A stretch of DNA of 64,000 nucleotides from Paenibacillus massiliensis 2301065 = DSM 16942 (GCF_000377505.1 NZ_KB898185.1:558001-622000); one strand, 5' to 3'; positions 26,614 to 36,719 are shown, counted from the first letter of the stretch. The notes: generated from the letters alone by a model not told the origin. Numbers and translations are program-made.

Positions 26614-27992
26614 CACGATTCACCAAGCAGCAGATGTAATAGCCGCTTCGTATCTGGCAAAAATACATCCTCAGGCACGTTCTGTCCATTCGTCATATAT
26701 GATATTTTCAACGGATACTCGTGCAAAAGATTGAACATGGCTCCAACACTGCCTGTCTCATCCACCTTGGTGAAGATGACCTTATCCAGATGATACTGGC
26801 TGAAATGCTGTGCAATGGTCTTCATATCTTTACTTTTGGAGGTGAGGCTGAGCACCAGGTATGTCTCGCTATCCTCCCTATGAGCCAGCAAGCTTTGTAG
26901 CTCGGATACAAGCAGCTCATTTCGATAATTCCGACCAGCTGTATCCATCAGGATCAGATCGCAGTCTTCCAGACGCTGCATCGCCCGGTGTAGGTCACCA
27001 GGAGATTGAACAATCTCCAAGGGAACATTCAAAATGGAAGCGTACGTTCTAAGCTGGTCAACTGCTGAGATTCTGTATGTGTCCGAAGTAATAAGTCCAA
27101 CTTTCCGATTGAATCTGAATAGCTGCTCTGCTGCCAGCTTGGCAATAGTCGTCGTCTTACCGACACCCGTTGGTCCGGCTACATATATAATTCTGGTGCT
27201 TGGAGCAATTCCACCGCCAATTCGCTGGTCGATGAAGCCTTTAAGCACCTCCCGAAATGCTTGTTCCCAGTCGAAGTTACTTGCGCTGGACAGCTCTCGG
27301 TCTCTTTGCTGATACACCATTTCCAGCCAATCATCCAGTAGCTCGCGGTCCACATCCTGCTCAATAAGGCGATCGCAGATGCGCTGCGCTGGCTCTGGTA
27401 GCTGTGGCTCCGTGACCGCGCTTCGGGACAAGCGGGTCATCATCAACTTCATTTCTCGTATTTCCTCTAATAGAGCTTGGTCTGCTGTGCTTACTTCAGC
27501 ATATGCATGAGGCTCATTCTTGACTGCACGGTGACCTGCTAGGGCCATCAGCTCCTGCATCTGATCCTCGGAAAAAGGTGCCGAGACCTTCGCCTGCGGT
27601 GCGCTCTGCTCAGGCTGAATATCATTCACTCTAATCTGTGGTTCTGTAGTTATATTGGGCCGAGCCTGTGGCGATGCGTAGTCCTCTGCTGCTCTTCGAT
27701 AAGCATCTGGCGCGGCAGAGCGTGGCACCGTTACGGGCCGCGGAGGCTGTATTTCTTTGGTGACTAGCTTCTCCACAGGTCTTGCTATTGTAGCCGTGTT
27801 GACGCGTGGCGAAGAGTCAGCCTCCTTTTCCAGTGCAGCAATAACCTCTATTTTCTTCTGACGGAACATACCTAGGAAGCCGCCAGTTTTCATAGACTTC
27901 GTGCTTAGTATTACAGCGTCGGAACCCAGGTCTTCCCGAATCTGCTGCATGGCTTCCGGCATAGTGTTCACGATATACCGTTTGACCCTCAT
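26613..27992 (-). CDS. flhF: Flagellar biosynthesis SRP-like GTPase FlhF
   Basis: Signal-recognition-type GTPase that marks the site of flagellar assembly. The 459-residue protein has an N-terminal basic region, a Pro-rich variable stretch (about residues 60-170), and the NG domain with [20 protein letters not shown] (G1), DTYRISAVDQLRTYA, LMDTAGRN (G3) and FTKVDETGSVGAMFNL. The ATG at 27992 overlaps the flhA stop by 4 bp (ATGA). Confidence 0.97.
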   Translation of the reverse strand: MRVKRYIVNTMPEAMQQIREDLGSDAVILSTKSMKTGGFLGMFRQKKIEVIAALEKEADSSPRVNTATIARPVEKLVTKEIQPPRPVTVPRSAAPDAYRRAAEDYASPQARPNITTEPQIRVNDIQPEQSAPQAKVSAPFSEDQMQELMALAGHRAVKNEPHAYAEVSTADQALLEEIREMKLMMTRLSRSAVTEPQLPEPAQRICDRLIEQDVDRELLDDWLEMVYQQRDRELSSASNFDWEQAFREVLKGFIDQRIGGGIAPSTRIIYVAGPTGVGKTTTIAKLAAEQLFRFNRKVGLITSDTYRISAVDQLRTYASILNVPLEIVQSPGDLHRAMQRLEDCDLILMDTAGRNYRNELLVSELQSLLAHREDSETYLVLSLTSKSKDMKTIAQHFSQYHLDKVIFTKVDETGSVGAMFNLLHEYPLKISYMTNGQNVPEDVFLPDTKRLLHLLLGES

Positions 27993-30022
27993 AGATTCAC
28001 CACCCCGACACTTTGAATTTCAACGTTAGGCTCCAGCTCACTGTAAGACAGCACCGGAACATCCTGCATGGTCCGCTCCAGCACCTGGCGCAGATACATA
28101 CGAATCGTTGGTGAGGTTAACAAAATTGGCTGTTGACCTGACTGAATCAAGCGATTGACTTGCTCTGAAATCTTCTGATATACGGTCTGTGTTGAGATAG
28201 GGTCAAGTGCCAGATAGCTTCCTTGCTCCGATTGCTGTACACTCTCTGCAATCTTCTTCTCCAGTGACGGACCGACTGTAATCACCTTCAGCGTGTCTCC
28301 TTGTCTGGAGAACTGCTGGGTAATCTGACGGGACAGCGCCTGACGTACATACTCTGTAAGTACATCCGGGTCTTTCGTGTAGGTTCCGTAATCTGCGAGC
28401 GTCTCGAAGATGGTCACAGTATCACGAATGGACACTTTCTCCCGCAGCAGCTTAGCCAGCACCTTCTGCACATCACCAATGGTGAGCACCGAAGGAATCA
28501 GCTCATCCACAAGCACTGGATAGTTCTCTTTCAGATTGTCTACAAGTGCACGTGTCTCCTGTCTGCCGATCAGTTCATGCGCGTGACGCTTGATCATCTC
28601 GGTCAGATGAGTAGCAACGACAGATGGCGGGTCAACCACTGTATAGCCAGATAGCTCTGCCGCATCCTTGGTTCCTTCGTCAATCCATAGCGCTGGCAGA
28701 CCAAAGGCAGGTTCAGTGGTCTCAATACCTGTTATGCTTTCGTCATCGAATCCGGGACTCATAGCCAGATAGTGATTCAGCAGCAGCTCACCGCTACCTA
28801 CGGTATTTCCTTTTATTTTAATAATGTACTCATTGGGCTTTAATTGAATATTGTCCCTGATGCGAATAACCGGTACAACCAGCCCCATCTCCAGCGCACA
28901 TTGACGCCGTATCATGATGATCCGGTCAAGCAGGTCTCCGCCTTGCTGAGTATCCGCTAATGGTATCAGTCCATAGCCGAACTCGAACTCAATCGGATCT
29001 ACCTGCAGCAGGTTAATGACACTCTCAGGACTTCGAACCTCTTCAATCTGCTGTTCCTCCTCCAGCTGTTCTTCCTCGATCGACTTTCGATCCAGATTCT
29101 GCTGCATTTTCCTGGCCACAAAAAAGAGCAATATCGCCAGAGGCAGCGTCGTAATTACATGAATTGGTGTGAAGAAGCCGAGTAGAGCAACCGTTACGGC
29201 AACAATATAAATCAGCTTCGGATACATGAAGAGCTGACCTGTCAGATCATCAGCCAAGTTCCCGTCGGAAGAAGCTCTGGTAACGATCAGACCCGCAGCC
29301 GTCGAAATCAGCAGCGCCGGAATCTGACTCACCAGTCCATCCCCGATCGTAAGAATCGAATAGGTGGACAAGGCGTCCGTAAAGCTCATCCCCTTGGCGG
29401 TCATACCGATAATAAAGCCGCCGACAAGGTTGATAATCATGATGATAATACTGGCGATCGCATCTCCCTTGACGAATTTACTCGCACCATCCATCGATCC
29501 ATAGAAGTCAGCTTCTCTTTCGATCTTGCTACGACGCTCACGAGCCTGCTGTTCATTAATAAGTCCTGCATTCAGATCCGCGTCAATACTCATTTGCTTA
29601 CCTGGCATAGCGTCGAGGGTAAATCGAGCCCCAACCTCAGCTACACGCTCCGAGCCCTTCGTAATGACGATGAACTGGACGACAACGAGGATCAGGAACA
29701 CGACGAAGCCTACTGCAATCTGTCCTCCAGCGACCCAGCTACCGAAGGTAGCTACTACTTCACCAGCATGACCCTCGCCAAGAATTAGCTTGGTTGTGGA
29801 CACGTTCAGGGATACCCGGAACAATGTCGTAATCAGCAGGAGGGCCGGGAAGATGGAGAATTCGAGCGGCTCCTTGGTGTTCATTGCCACCAACAGAATC
29901 ATCAATGCAATCGAAATATTAATGACCAGCAAAATATCGAGCAGCCATGCAGGGATCGGAAGTATCAGCATGAGTACAATACCGATGATACCAACAAGGA
30001 CAGATATATTTTTACTTTTCAA
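27989..30022 (-). CDS. flhA: Flagellar export apparatus protein FlhA
   Basis: Core of the type III export gate, forming the cytoplasmic nonameric ring that docks chaperone-substrate complexes. The 677-residue protein has about eight N-terminal membrane segments, the highly conserved loop with FSIFPALLLITTLFRVSLNV and DAMPGKQMSIDADLNAGLI, and a large C-terminal cytoplasmic domain (from about residue 310). The start appears to be TTG at 30022 with GGAGG 11 bases upstream. Membership in the T3SS/FHIPEP family is unambiguous. Confidence 0.98.
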   Translation of the reverse strand: MKSKNISVLVGIIGIVLMLILPIPAWLLDILLVINISIALMILLVAMNTKEPLEFSIFPALLLITTLFRVSLNVSTTKLILGEGHAGEVVATFGSWVAGGQIAVGFVVFLILVVVQFIVITKGSERVAEVGARFTLDAMPGKQMSIDADLNAGLINEQQARERRSKIEREADFYGSMDGASKFVKGDAIASIIIMIINLVGGFIIGMTAKGMSFTDALSTYSILTIGDGLVSQIPALLISTAAGLIVTRASSDGNLADDLTGQLFMYPKLIYIVAVTVALLGFFTPIHVITTLPLAILLFFVARKMQQNLDRKSIEEEQLEEEQQIEEVRSPESVINLLQVDPIEFEFGYGLIPLADTQQGGDLLDRIIMIRRQCALEMGLVVPVIRIRDNIQLKPNEYIIKIKGNTVGSGELLLNHYLAMSPGFDDESITGIETTEPAFGLPALWIDEGTKDAAELSGYTVVDPPSVVATHLTEMIKRHAHELIGRQETRALVDNLKENYPVLVDELIPSVLTIGDVQKVLAKLLREKVSIRDTVTIFETLADYGTYTKDPDVLTEYVRQALSRQITQQFSRQGDTLKVITVGPSLEKKIAESVQQSEQGSYLALDPISTQTVYQKISEQVNRLIQSGQQPILLTSPTIRMYLRQVLERTMQDVPVLSYSELEPNVEIQSVGVVNL

Positions 30023-30045
30023 TGGTCTCTTGGCCTCCGATCCCG

Positions 30046-31134
30046 TTATTTCGTTTTACCTTTAAGCTTATATACATAGGCCAGCACTTCAGCGACTGCC
30101 TGGAACAAGTCGGCAGGGATGGAGTCCCCGACCTCGGCCCGCTGGAACAGCGCACGTGCAAGCGGCTTATTTTCCATAGTTATCACACCATGCTGCTTGG
30201 CGATATCTTTAATACGGAGCGCCAGATAATCCTGACCTTTTGCAACAATCTGCGGCGCCTCCATCTCCGAGCCCTCATACTTCAAGGCTACAGCAAAGTG
30301 AGTCGGGTTCGTGATAATAACATCCGCCTTGGGCACCTCCTGCATCATACGCTGCATGGCCATCCGACGCTGTCGTTCACGAATTTTCCCTTTGATTAAG
30401 GGGTCCCCCTCCATCTTCTTATATTCATCCTTAATATCTTGCTTGGACATTCTAAGGTTCTTCTCATACTCATAGCGCTGATAGATATAGTCTAGAATAG
30501 CCAAGACAAACAGACATGCGCCTATCTTCAGACCCAGCTCCAATGTCAGGCCTGCAGCGAAGCTTAGAATCTGATCTCCTGATAGCTCGGACAACTTGGC
30601 CAGATTGCCACGCGTCCCCCAAATGACGTTATACACAAGAATCGCGATAATCGACATTTTGAATACGGACTTCAGAAGCTCCACAATGGAGCGCATAGAG
30701 AACATATTCTTGAAGCCTTTGATCGGACTTAGCTTACTGAATTTTGGCATCAATGGCTTGCCTGTAAGGAGAAAGCCGATCTGCACATAATTGGCCAGCA
30801 GCCCAACCAGAATCGTAACTCCAAATACGGGCGCCAAAAGTAAAACAATCTGGACTCCATATTCAGAGAACATCATCATGATATTTTGCTGTGTGACATC
30901 CATCGTGAGTCGATTTGTGAATACATCTGTAAAGAGACCAACTGTTCGGGTCTTGAAATAGTCGCCCAGCATCATTAAGCAACCGAATACGAGCAACAGG
31001 ATCGAAGCAGCCGATATTTCCATACTCTTGGCTACTTGTCCTTCTTTTCGGGATTCCTGTCTTTTCTTCGGAGTAGCCTTCTCGGTCTTCTCCCCAGCGA
31101 ACAGCTGCAGGTCCAGCGTATACCTCAGTCTCAC
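30046..31134 (-). CDS. flhB: Flagellar export switch protein FlhB
   Basis: Export gate protein that changes substrate specificity after self-cleavage. The protein has the N-terminal AGEKTEKATPKKRQESRKEG, four membrane segments and the cleavage motif in ADVIITNPTHFAVALKYEG (NPTH). Two GTG codons are near the start; the one at 31140 abuts GGAGG, so the one at 31134, seven bases away, is chosen, giving 362 residues. Spacing to fliR and flhA is close, consistent with one export-gate block. Confidence 0.97.
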   Translation of the reverse strand: MRLRYTLDLQLFAGEKTEKATPKKRQESRKEGQVAKSMEISAASILLLVFGCLMMLGDYFKTRTVGLFTDVFTNRLTMDVTQQNIMMMFSEYGVQIVLLLAPVFGVTILVGLLANYVQIGFLLTGKPLMPKFSKLSPIKGFKNMFSMRSIVELLKSVFKMSIIAILVYNVIWGTRGNLAKLSELSGDQILSFAAGLTLELGLKIGACLFVLAILDYIYQRYEYEKNLRMSKQDIKDEYKKMEGDPLIKGKIRERQRRMAMQRMMQEVPKADVIITNPTHFAVALKYEGSEMEAPQIVAKGQDYLALRIKDIAKQHGVITMENKPLARALFQRAEVGDSIPADLFQAVAEVLAYVYKLKGKTK

Positions 31135-31151
31135 TTGCACACCTCCAGCCC

Positions 31152-31937
31152 TTAAGGGCGGGTCCCAATTACGTTTAGCAGATCTCTCATTGATTCAAAA
31201 ATCATATTGAACAGACGTTCGAATACAAAACCAAAGCTAGGCATCATCAGCAGGAGCATAAATAGCCCTACAATAATCTTCATCGGAACACCGATAACAA
31301 AAATATTGAACTGCGGAGCCGTCTTGGCAAGAAATCCCAAGCCAACATCCGTCAAAAAAATAGCCACCACAAATGGCGCTGCCATCTGAAAGGCTAACAG
31401 AAACGATACCGCAAACGTCCGGAGCAGAAAGCCCGAAATATTACCGGCGTACAGCTTGAGGAAAAATTCATTATCAAGCGGTACCCAATTGTAGCTGTAC
31501 ACGATCGCATCCAGGAGATAATGGTGACCATTCATTGTCAGAAAGAGCAATGTTGCTATAGCATATTTGAAGTTCGCCGTCACTGGCACCGAGGCACCTG
31601 TCATCGGATCATAGACGCTGGCCATAGCGAAGCCGATCTGAATATCAACGAAGGCTCCTGCGGTCTGGATGGCTGTCAGGATCAAATAAGCGACAAAACC
31701 AAGCAGCAGACCAATCAGTATCTCACGGACGACCAGCAATACATAGCTGACATCCGTAGGAATCTGCTGGTTCACACCAAAGATCAGAAATACAATAAGT
31801 GCAATAAACGCCGAGATGCCAACTTTATAACGAACGGGTACGCTTCGTGTTGAAAAGATTGGTGCAACTACAAAAAACGATGTAATTCGACAGAATAGCA
31901 GCAGAAAAATAGGAAAGCTCTGAAGTATGATCTGCAT
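31152..31937 (-). CDS. fliR: Flagellar export apparatus protein FliR
   Basis: Part of the FliPQR export channel in the membrane. The 261-residue protein has about six hydrophobic segments, with family features such as LLLFCRITSFFVVAPIFSTR at the N-terminus, the loop GFAMASVYDPMTGASVP and VGVPMK-like VIGVPMKIIVGLFMLLLM. It starts with ATG at 31937, 10 bp after fliQ. Confidence 0.96.
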   Translation of the reverse strand: MQIILQSFPIFLLLFCRITSFFVVAPIFSTRSVPVRYKVGISAFIALIVFLIFGVNQQIPTDVSYVLLVVREILIGLLLGFVAYLILTAIQTAGAFVDIQIGFAMASVYDPMTGASVPVTANFKYAIATLLFLTMNGHHYLLDAIVYSYNWVPLDNEFFLKLYAGNISGFLLRTFAVSFLLAFQMAAPFVVAIFLTDVGLGFLAKTAPQFNIFVIGVPMKIIVGLFMLLLMMPSFGFVFERLFNMIFESMRDLLNVIGTRP

Positions 31938-31947
31938 CGCTCTCCGC

Positions 31948-32217
31948 CTACCCTATATATCTATAAAGATTGTCTAGGATACCGTAAGTAAAATCGATCA
32001 TCGTCGTCAAAATCCAGGGGCCGAACAACAATAGTGCCAACAGGACAGCTACAATTTTAGGTACAAAGGCGAGCGTCTGCTCCTGAATCTGGGTAGTGGC
32101 CTGGAATACACTGACGATTAGGCCCACAAGCAATCCCAAAATCAGCATGGGTGCGCTCGCCTTCAATACGGTAAAGACTGCTTGTGCGGCCAAAGAAATA
32201 ATAAATTCTGTTGACAT
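31948..32217 (-). CDS. fliQ: Flagellar export apparatus protein FliQ
   Basis: Small two-helix membrane subunit of the FliPQR channel, 89 residues from the ATG at 32217, which follows AAGGAGG. The conserved segment LGLLVGLIVSVFQATTQIQE, then QTLAFVPKIVAVLLALLLFG is typical. A longer upstream frame is open but lacks a ribosome site. Confidence 0.96.
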   Translation of the reverse strand: MSTEFIISLAAQAVFTVLKASAPMLILGLLVGLIVSVFQATTQIQEQTLAFVPKIVAVLLALLLFGPWILTTMIDFTYGILDNLYRYIG

Positions 32218-32260
32218 TTCCGGCCTCCTTGGCATGAATCTGGACTTGGATCGAATGTAC

Positions 32261-33025
32261 TCAGGTGTTAAAGCTGAGCAGCAATGACTTCACAACCAAA
32301 TACCAACCGTCCACAAGGACGAAGAGCAATATTTTGAAAGGCAGTGAAATCATGACAGGTGGTAGCATCATCATCCCCATGGCCATCAAGGTACTAGCAA
32401 CAATGATGTCAATAATGAGAAATGGTATAAAGATCATGAAGCCCATCTGGAATGCCGTCTTTAATTCGCTGATTGCGAATGCAGGCACCAATACGTTCAG
32501 CGGAATCTCCTGATGATTGTTCGGCTTCTCCAAACCCGTATACTTCATGAACAACAGCAGGTCCTTCTCTCTCGTATGTGTGAACATGAAGGTCTTGATC
32601 GGCTCCTGGGCCTTTTCCAGCGCTTCCGACTGATTCAGCTCGCCTTTGAGATAAGGCTGTAAGGCTGTGTCATTCATTGTCGAGAACGTCGGCGCCATAA
32701 TGAACAGGGTGAGGAACAATGCGAGTCCAACCAGTACCTGGTTGGGCGGCATTTGCTGCGTCCCCAGGGATGTCCGCACAAAACCGAGAACGATGACAAT
32801 ACGCGTAAAGCTGGTCATGAGCATCAATAGGGCTGGTGCGATACTAATGATGGTTATAAGTAAAATAATAGACAGCGACGTCGTTCCGGGCTGTCCGCTC
32901 TCTGAATTGCCAATGTCTATGCTAATATCAGGTATCGGATTGACAGCTGATGCTGAGGCAACCGTCACGGACATGAAATGACACAGAACGATCAGCAGAC
33001 AAGCAAGTATCAACTTTTTCTTCAT
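32261..33025 (-). CDS. fliP: Flagellar export apparatus protein FliP
   Basis: Channel-forming subunit of the flagellar export gate. The 254-residue protein has an N-terminal signal peptide ending near ASASA, then four membrane segments with the hallmark MLMTSFTRIVIVLGFVRTSL, GTQQMPPNQVLVGLALFLTL and VPAFAISELKTAFQMGF. The ATG at 33025 overlaps the fliO stop by 4 bp. Confidence 0.97.
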   Translation of the reverse strand: MKKKLILACLLIVLCHFMSVTVASASAVNPIPDISIDIGNSESGQPGTTSLSIILLITIISIAPALLMLMTSFTRIVIVLGFVRTSLGTQQMPPNQVLVGLALFLTLFIMAPTFSTMNDTALQPYLKGELNQSEALEKAQEPIKTFMFTHTREKDLLLFMKYTGLEKPNNHQEIPLNVLVPAFAISELKTAFQMGFMIFIPFLIIDIIVASTLMAMGMMMLPPVMISLPFKILLFVLVDGWYLVVKSLLLSFNT

Positions 33026-33561
33026 CTTTCTCCCGACCGATCTGTAGTATTATCCTCATCCCGCAGCTTTTCGAGCTTATCCTTGCGATCTGGCCTTTGC
33101 CGCAGCTTCGATTCGAACAGCTCATGGAATGAAGCGTCATCCTCTAGTTCCTGCGACTCTATCGTATTTCTCTTGCGGAGTCTCTCCGTTAGCTTGGCGA
33201 CCAGCGGGGCTAACGGGCCGCTGTGCAGGGATGTCTCCTGCTCAAATGCGGCCACTATTCGCTCCACTTCCTCGGGATCGGATACTTTGTCAATGAGACG
33301 AATCTCTTCTCCTACACCAATCAGATATATACTGCTGCCAACCTCGATAAGCTGCAATGATTTGTTGGGGGCCAGTCCCACGCCACCCAAAATACGAACC
33401 GAACGGCTGCTGAACCAGCTCTGATTCCGACGGCTCAAGAAACGAATCAGATAGAGGATCAGCATAATGACGAAGGCAAGGACGACGATCACCCAGATCA
33501 GATTTCCAATACCGTAATCGTCTCCGCTAACCATTAGCTGGTTTCCTTGGTCAGTACCCAT
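33022..33561 (-). CDS. fliO: Flagellar biosynthesis protein FliO (FliZ of Bacillus)
   Basis: Membrane protein that helps FliP assemble. The 179-residue product has one membrane segment (about residues 20-42), the SVRILGGVGLAPNKSLQLIE and YLIGVGEEIRLID pair typical of FliO, and a charged C-terminal tail. The ATG at 33561 has a weak AAGG site; an internal ATG ten codons in, after AAGGA, is a possible alternative. The stop overlaps fliP. Confidence 0.9.
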   Translation of the reverse strand: MGTDQGNQLMVSGDDYGIGNLIWVIVVLAFVIMLILYLIRFLSRRNQSWFSSRSVRILGGVGLAPNKSLQLIEVGSSIYLIGVGEEIRLIDKVSDPEEVERIVAAFEQETSLHSGPLAPLVAKLTERLRKRNTIESQELEDDASFHELFESKLRQRPDRKDKLEKLRDEDNTTDRSGER

Positions 33562-33573
33562 ATTCAGCGTGCC

Positions 33574-33936
33574 TTAGCCCAGCGTTTTGCTGATCGCCTC
33601 GATGACACGATCGGATTGGAATGGCTTCACGATGAAGTCTTTTGCACCAGCTTGAATCGCATCGATAACCATCGCTTGTTGTCCCATCGCAGAGCACATG
33701 ATGACCTTGGCATTTGCATCAATTTTCTTGATTTCTTTCAAAGCCGCGATTCCATCCATTTCTGGCATTGTGATATCCATCGTGATCAGATCAGGACGCA
33801 GTTCCTTGAACTTCTCAACAGCTTGTGCTCCATCTGGTGCCTCTCCTACCACTTCATAGCCATTCTTGGACAAAATGTCACGAATCATCATTCTCATAAA
33901 TGCAGCGTCATCAACGATCAAAATACGGTTAGCCAT
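33574..33936 (-). CDS. cheY: Chemotaxis response regulator CheY
   Basis: Single receiver domain of 120 residues with Asp9/Asp10, phospho-acceptor Asp54 (ITMDITMPEMDG), Ser82/Ala83 in MCSAMG, and Lys104 in FIVKPFQ. CheY-P acts at the FliM/FliY switch, and in Bacillus promotes counter-clockwise rotation. It is located between fliY and fliO, the Firmicutes arrangement. Confidence 0.98.
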   Translation of the reverse strand: MANRILIVDDAAFMRMMIRDILSKNGYEVVGEAPDGAQAVEKFKELRPDLITMDITMPEMDGIAALKEIKKIDANAKVIMCSAMGQQAMVIDAIQAGAKDFIVKPFQSDRVIEAISKTLG

Positions 33937-33963
33937 GTAAAATAAATCCTCCCTAGATTATGC

Positions 33964-35220
33964 TTATTGTAATTTCTGAATCCGGTCCCATTGGCTTACG
34001 ATATCCGTTACGCGCACACCAAAGTTCTCGTCGATAACTACGACTTCCCCTTTGGCAATCAATTTATTGTTAACCAGTATATCTACTGGCTCACCGGCTA
34101 GCTTGTCCAGCTCGATGATTGACCCCTGCGACAGTTCCAAAATATCTTTAATTTGCTTCTGGGTCCTTCCTAATTCTACGGTGACTTTAAGGGGAATGTC
34201 CATCAATAAATTCAGATTGTTCTCGTCCAGGTTCGAATAGGAGCCTGACTGCAGATTCGCGAATTGAATTGGCTGGACATTTACATTTCTACCCGGTGTT
34301 CCACCATAATGCTGAGGCCCGCCATAGGCTGGCTGTGGAGGCATACCTCCGTAATTCATCCCCTGCTGCTGCATGCCGTAATCCTGCGGCATACTATAAT
34401 CCTGCTGCATTGGCGGTGGATTATAAGCAGGCTGCGCTGGCGGTGCTGGTGGCGTATGAGCTACCGGTGGTGCTGGTGGGGCTACTGGTGGTGCAGAGGC
34501 GGCCGCTTCAGCTGGTGCCGAATCATCGCCTTGAACCAGAATTCTCACCATTTCCTTGGCAAATGGTACTGGGAGCAGCTGCATTAATGTCGAGTCAATC
34601 AGATCCCCAATCAGCAAGCGGAAGGAAACGGTGATTAACGTCTCATCGCTAGGCAAGCTGGTCACTCCGCTCCCATTCGCTGGGTCCAGAATGTCAATTC
34701 CCGGTGGCGAAATGTTCACGAACCGGTTAAAGATCGTGGACATGGAGGTAGCCGATGAGCCCATCATCTGGTTCATCGCTTCCTGAACAGCACTGATGTG
34801 AATTTCGTTCAGTTCCTCATCCTTCGGATTACCCTCTCCCCCCAGCATCAGATCAGCAATCACCTGTGCATCCCGGGTCTTGATTACCAATGAGTTGATT
34901 CCTTCAAAGCCATCCACATAATTGACATGTACAGTTACATGCGGCTTAGGAAAAGTCGTCTCAAACTCAGAGCGAGTAATAATCGACACCTTTGGCGTTG
35001 TAATATCTACTTTCTTGCCGAGCAACGTTGAAAGAGCTGTCGCAGCACTACCAAACGTGATATTCCCAATCTCTCCCAAAGCATCCTGCTCAAGAGGAGT
35101 CAAGTAATCATCCACAGTACTCTGACTGGAGGAAGCAGGAGCCGAAGCACTTTCCCCCGATTCAGTCTGCTTCAAGAGAGCATCGATCTCCTCCTGAGAC
35201 AGATAGTCTTTACTCGTCAA
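33964..35220 (-). CDS. fliY: Flagellar switch protein and CheY-P phosphatase FliY
   Basis: Switch component combining CheC-type phosphatase and FliN-type parts. The 418-residue protein starts with a CheY-P-binding motif (LSQEEIDALLKQ), then two phosphatase signatures (ALGEIGNITFGSAATALS and VQEAMNQMMGSSATSMS). A Pro/Tyr/Gln-rich linker of about 85 residues (about 225-310) follows, and the protein ends with a SpoA domain (VTVELGRTQKQIKDILELSQ). The TTG at 35220 is nine bases from GGAG and overlaps the fliM stop by 11 bp; an upstream in-frame extension lies wholly within fliM and is rejected. The linker is compositionally biased with short repeats. Confidence 0.96.
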   Translation of the reverse strand: MTSKDYLSQEEIDALLKQTESGESASAPASSSQSTVDDYLTPLEQDALGEIGNITFGSAATALSTLLGKKVDITTPKVSIITRSEFETTFPKPHVTVHVNYVDGFEGINSLVIKTRDAQVIADLMLGGEGNPKDEELNEIHISAVQEAMNQMMGSSATSMSTIFNRFVNISPPGIDILDPANGSGVTSLPSDETLITVSFRLLIGDLIDSTLMQLLPVPFAKEMVRILVQGDDSAPAEAAASAPPVAPPAPPVAHTPPAPPAQPAYNPPPMQQDYSMPQDYGMQQQGMNYGGMPPQPAYGGPQHYGGTPGRNVNVQPIQFANLQSGSYSNLDENNLNLLMDIPLKVTVELGRTQKQIKDILELSQGSIIELDKLAGEPVDILVNNKLIAKGEVVVIDENFGVRVTDIVSQWDRIQKLQ

Positions 35221-36208
35221 TTTCTTCAACTCCTTCGCTGACGATTTCATCAATCTGGATAGCTGCCCGATCCTTGACGACACCAGGGCTTCCAATATAT
35301 TTAAGCTTTTCTCCTACCCGGATGGACAGGCCCTCACCGACGGGTTTATTCAATGAAATGACATCACCGACAGTCAGACCCAGGAATTCTGCAATTGAAA
35401 TCTGGGATTCACCTAATTCAGCCACAATAGGTAATTGCGCCTTGCTGACACGTGCACGCAGTGCATCAAATTCCTCTGGTGCGCGTGATTTCTTCTCGGA
35501 TATGAACCACTGGTGCGTCGATAATCTTGACATTATCGGCTCCAGCACCACATGTGGAATACATAGATTGATCATCCCGGTAGTATCACCGATTTTGGTG
35601 CTTAAGGAGATCAACGCAATGGTTTCGTTCGGAGAGACGATCTGCATAAATTGCGGATTGGTCTCCAATGCTTCCATCCGAGGTGTAATATCAAGCACAG
35701 TCTTCCAAGCTTCTTGCAAGCTGTCAAAGGCACGGCTAAAAATTCTCTCCATTATAATGGTCTCAATCTCCGTCAAGGAGCTGATCTTCGCAGGAGATGA
35801 GCCTACTCCACCTAAAAGACGATCCAGCATCGCAAAGGCCACGTTGGGGTGAACCTCAAGCACCATCCGGCCTTCAAGCGGCTCAGCTTCAAAAATATTC
35901 AGAATCGTCATCTTCGGAATCGAACGGATGAACTCATCATATGGGAGCTGCTCGACCTGAACCACACTGATCTGCACAAAAGTACGAAGCTGTGCCGAGA
36001 AATACGTGGTTAGGAAACGTGCAAAGTTCTCATGAATTCGGGTGAGACTTCGGATGTGATCCTTGGAGAAGCGAACGGCTCTCTTAAAATCATAAGACCG
36101 GACTTTCTTCTGCGTATCCTCTTTCTTTAACTCTTCCGCATCCATCTCGCCCGAGGAAAGTGCGGCTAATAGTGCGTCTATCTCACCTTGCGATAATACA
36201 TCCACCAA
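35210..36208 (-). CDS. fliM: Flagellar motor switch protein FliM
   Basis: C-ring protein that binds CheY-P. The 332-residue protein has the N-terminal CheY-binding LSQGEIDALLAAL, the middle domain with FKRAVRFSKDHIRSLTRIHE and FMQIVSPNETIALISL, and a C-terminal SpoA-like domain (LGLTVGDVISLNKPVGEGLS). The TTG at 36208, after a G-rich site, is used; a GTG follows immediately. Its 3' end overlaps fliY. Confidence 0.97.
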   Translation of the reverse strand: MVDVLSQGEIDALLAALSSGEMDAEELKKEDTQKKVRSYDFKRAVRFSKDHIRSLTRIHENFARFLTTYFSAQLRTFVQISVVQVEQLPYDEFIRSIPKMTILNIFEAEPLEGRMVLEVHPNVAFAMLDRLLGGVGSSPAKISSLTEIETIIMERIFSRAFDSLQEAWKTVLDITPRMEALETNPQFMQIVSPNETIALISLSTKIGDTTGMINLCIPHVVLEPIMSRLSTHQWFISEKKSRAPEEFDALRARVSKAQLPIVAELGESQISIAEFLGLTVGDVISLNKPVGEGLSIRVGEKLKYIGSPGVVKDRAAIQIDEIVSEGVEEIDE

Positions 36209-36248
36209 TGTTTCTTCACCCCCCCTGCATGCTCAACCGGCTGTGTGA

Positions 36249-36719
36249 TCAAATAGGTGCTAGAATAAAGTTTGTGATCTTCACCGAGGTCAGCTTTCCA
36301 TCGGGGATCGATTCGTTAATAAGTTCCATAAGCTTGTCGCTGAATTCAACTCTTCCTTTGGCAGATCTGAGCTGCTCAGGCTTGGTATCCGCCAGAGTCT
36401 GAATAACGACAGGCTTGATACTGATCTCCTTGATCTTCTCGAAGGACTCCTTCGCTTCCTTGCTGTTCAACTGGAAGGAAAAATTCACAGAGACGATGTA
36501 GTCAGCATCAGCAAGGTTCGTCTTGATGTCTTGAATCTCAGAGGTTACTTCCACAATTTCGTCAGCCGTGAGTTTAGGCTCGGTATGATCAACAGCAGCT
36601 GATCTGGCATTATTGCCTGATGGATTACCCATGAATTGCGGGACCAGCAGGAACACGGCAAGTACAATTAATGTGATAGACAATAAAATCGTAATTAGCC
36701 AAGGCAACATCTTTTTCAT
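36249..36719 (-). CDS. fliL: Flagellar basal body-associated protein FliL
   Basis: Inner-membrane protein near the stator. The 156-residue product has one N-terminal membrane segment (WLITILLSITLIVLAVFLLV) and a periplasmic-side domain with VNFSFQLNSKEAKESFEK and the C-terminal KLTSVKITNFILAPI. The ATG overlaps the swrD stop by 4 bp (ATGA). Confidence 0.95.
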   Translation of the reverse strand: MKKMLPWLITILLSITLIVLAVFLLVPQFMGNPSGNNARSAAVDHTEPKLTADEIVEVTSEIQDIKTNLADADYIVSVNFSFQLNSKEAKESFEKIKEISIKPVVIQTLADTKPEQLRSAKGRVEFSDKLMELINESIPDGKLTSVKITNFILAPI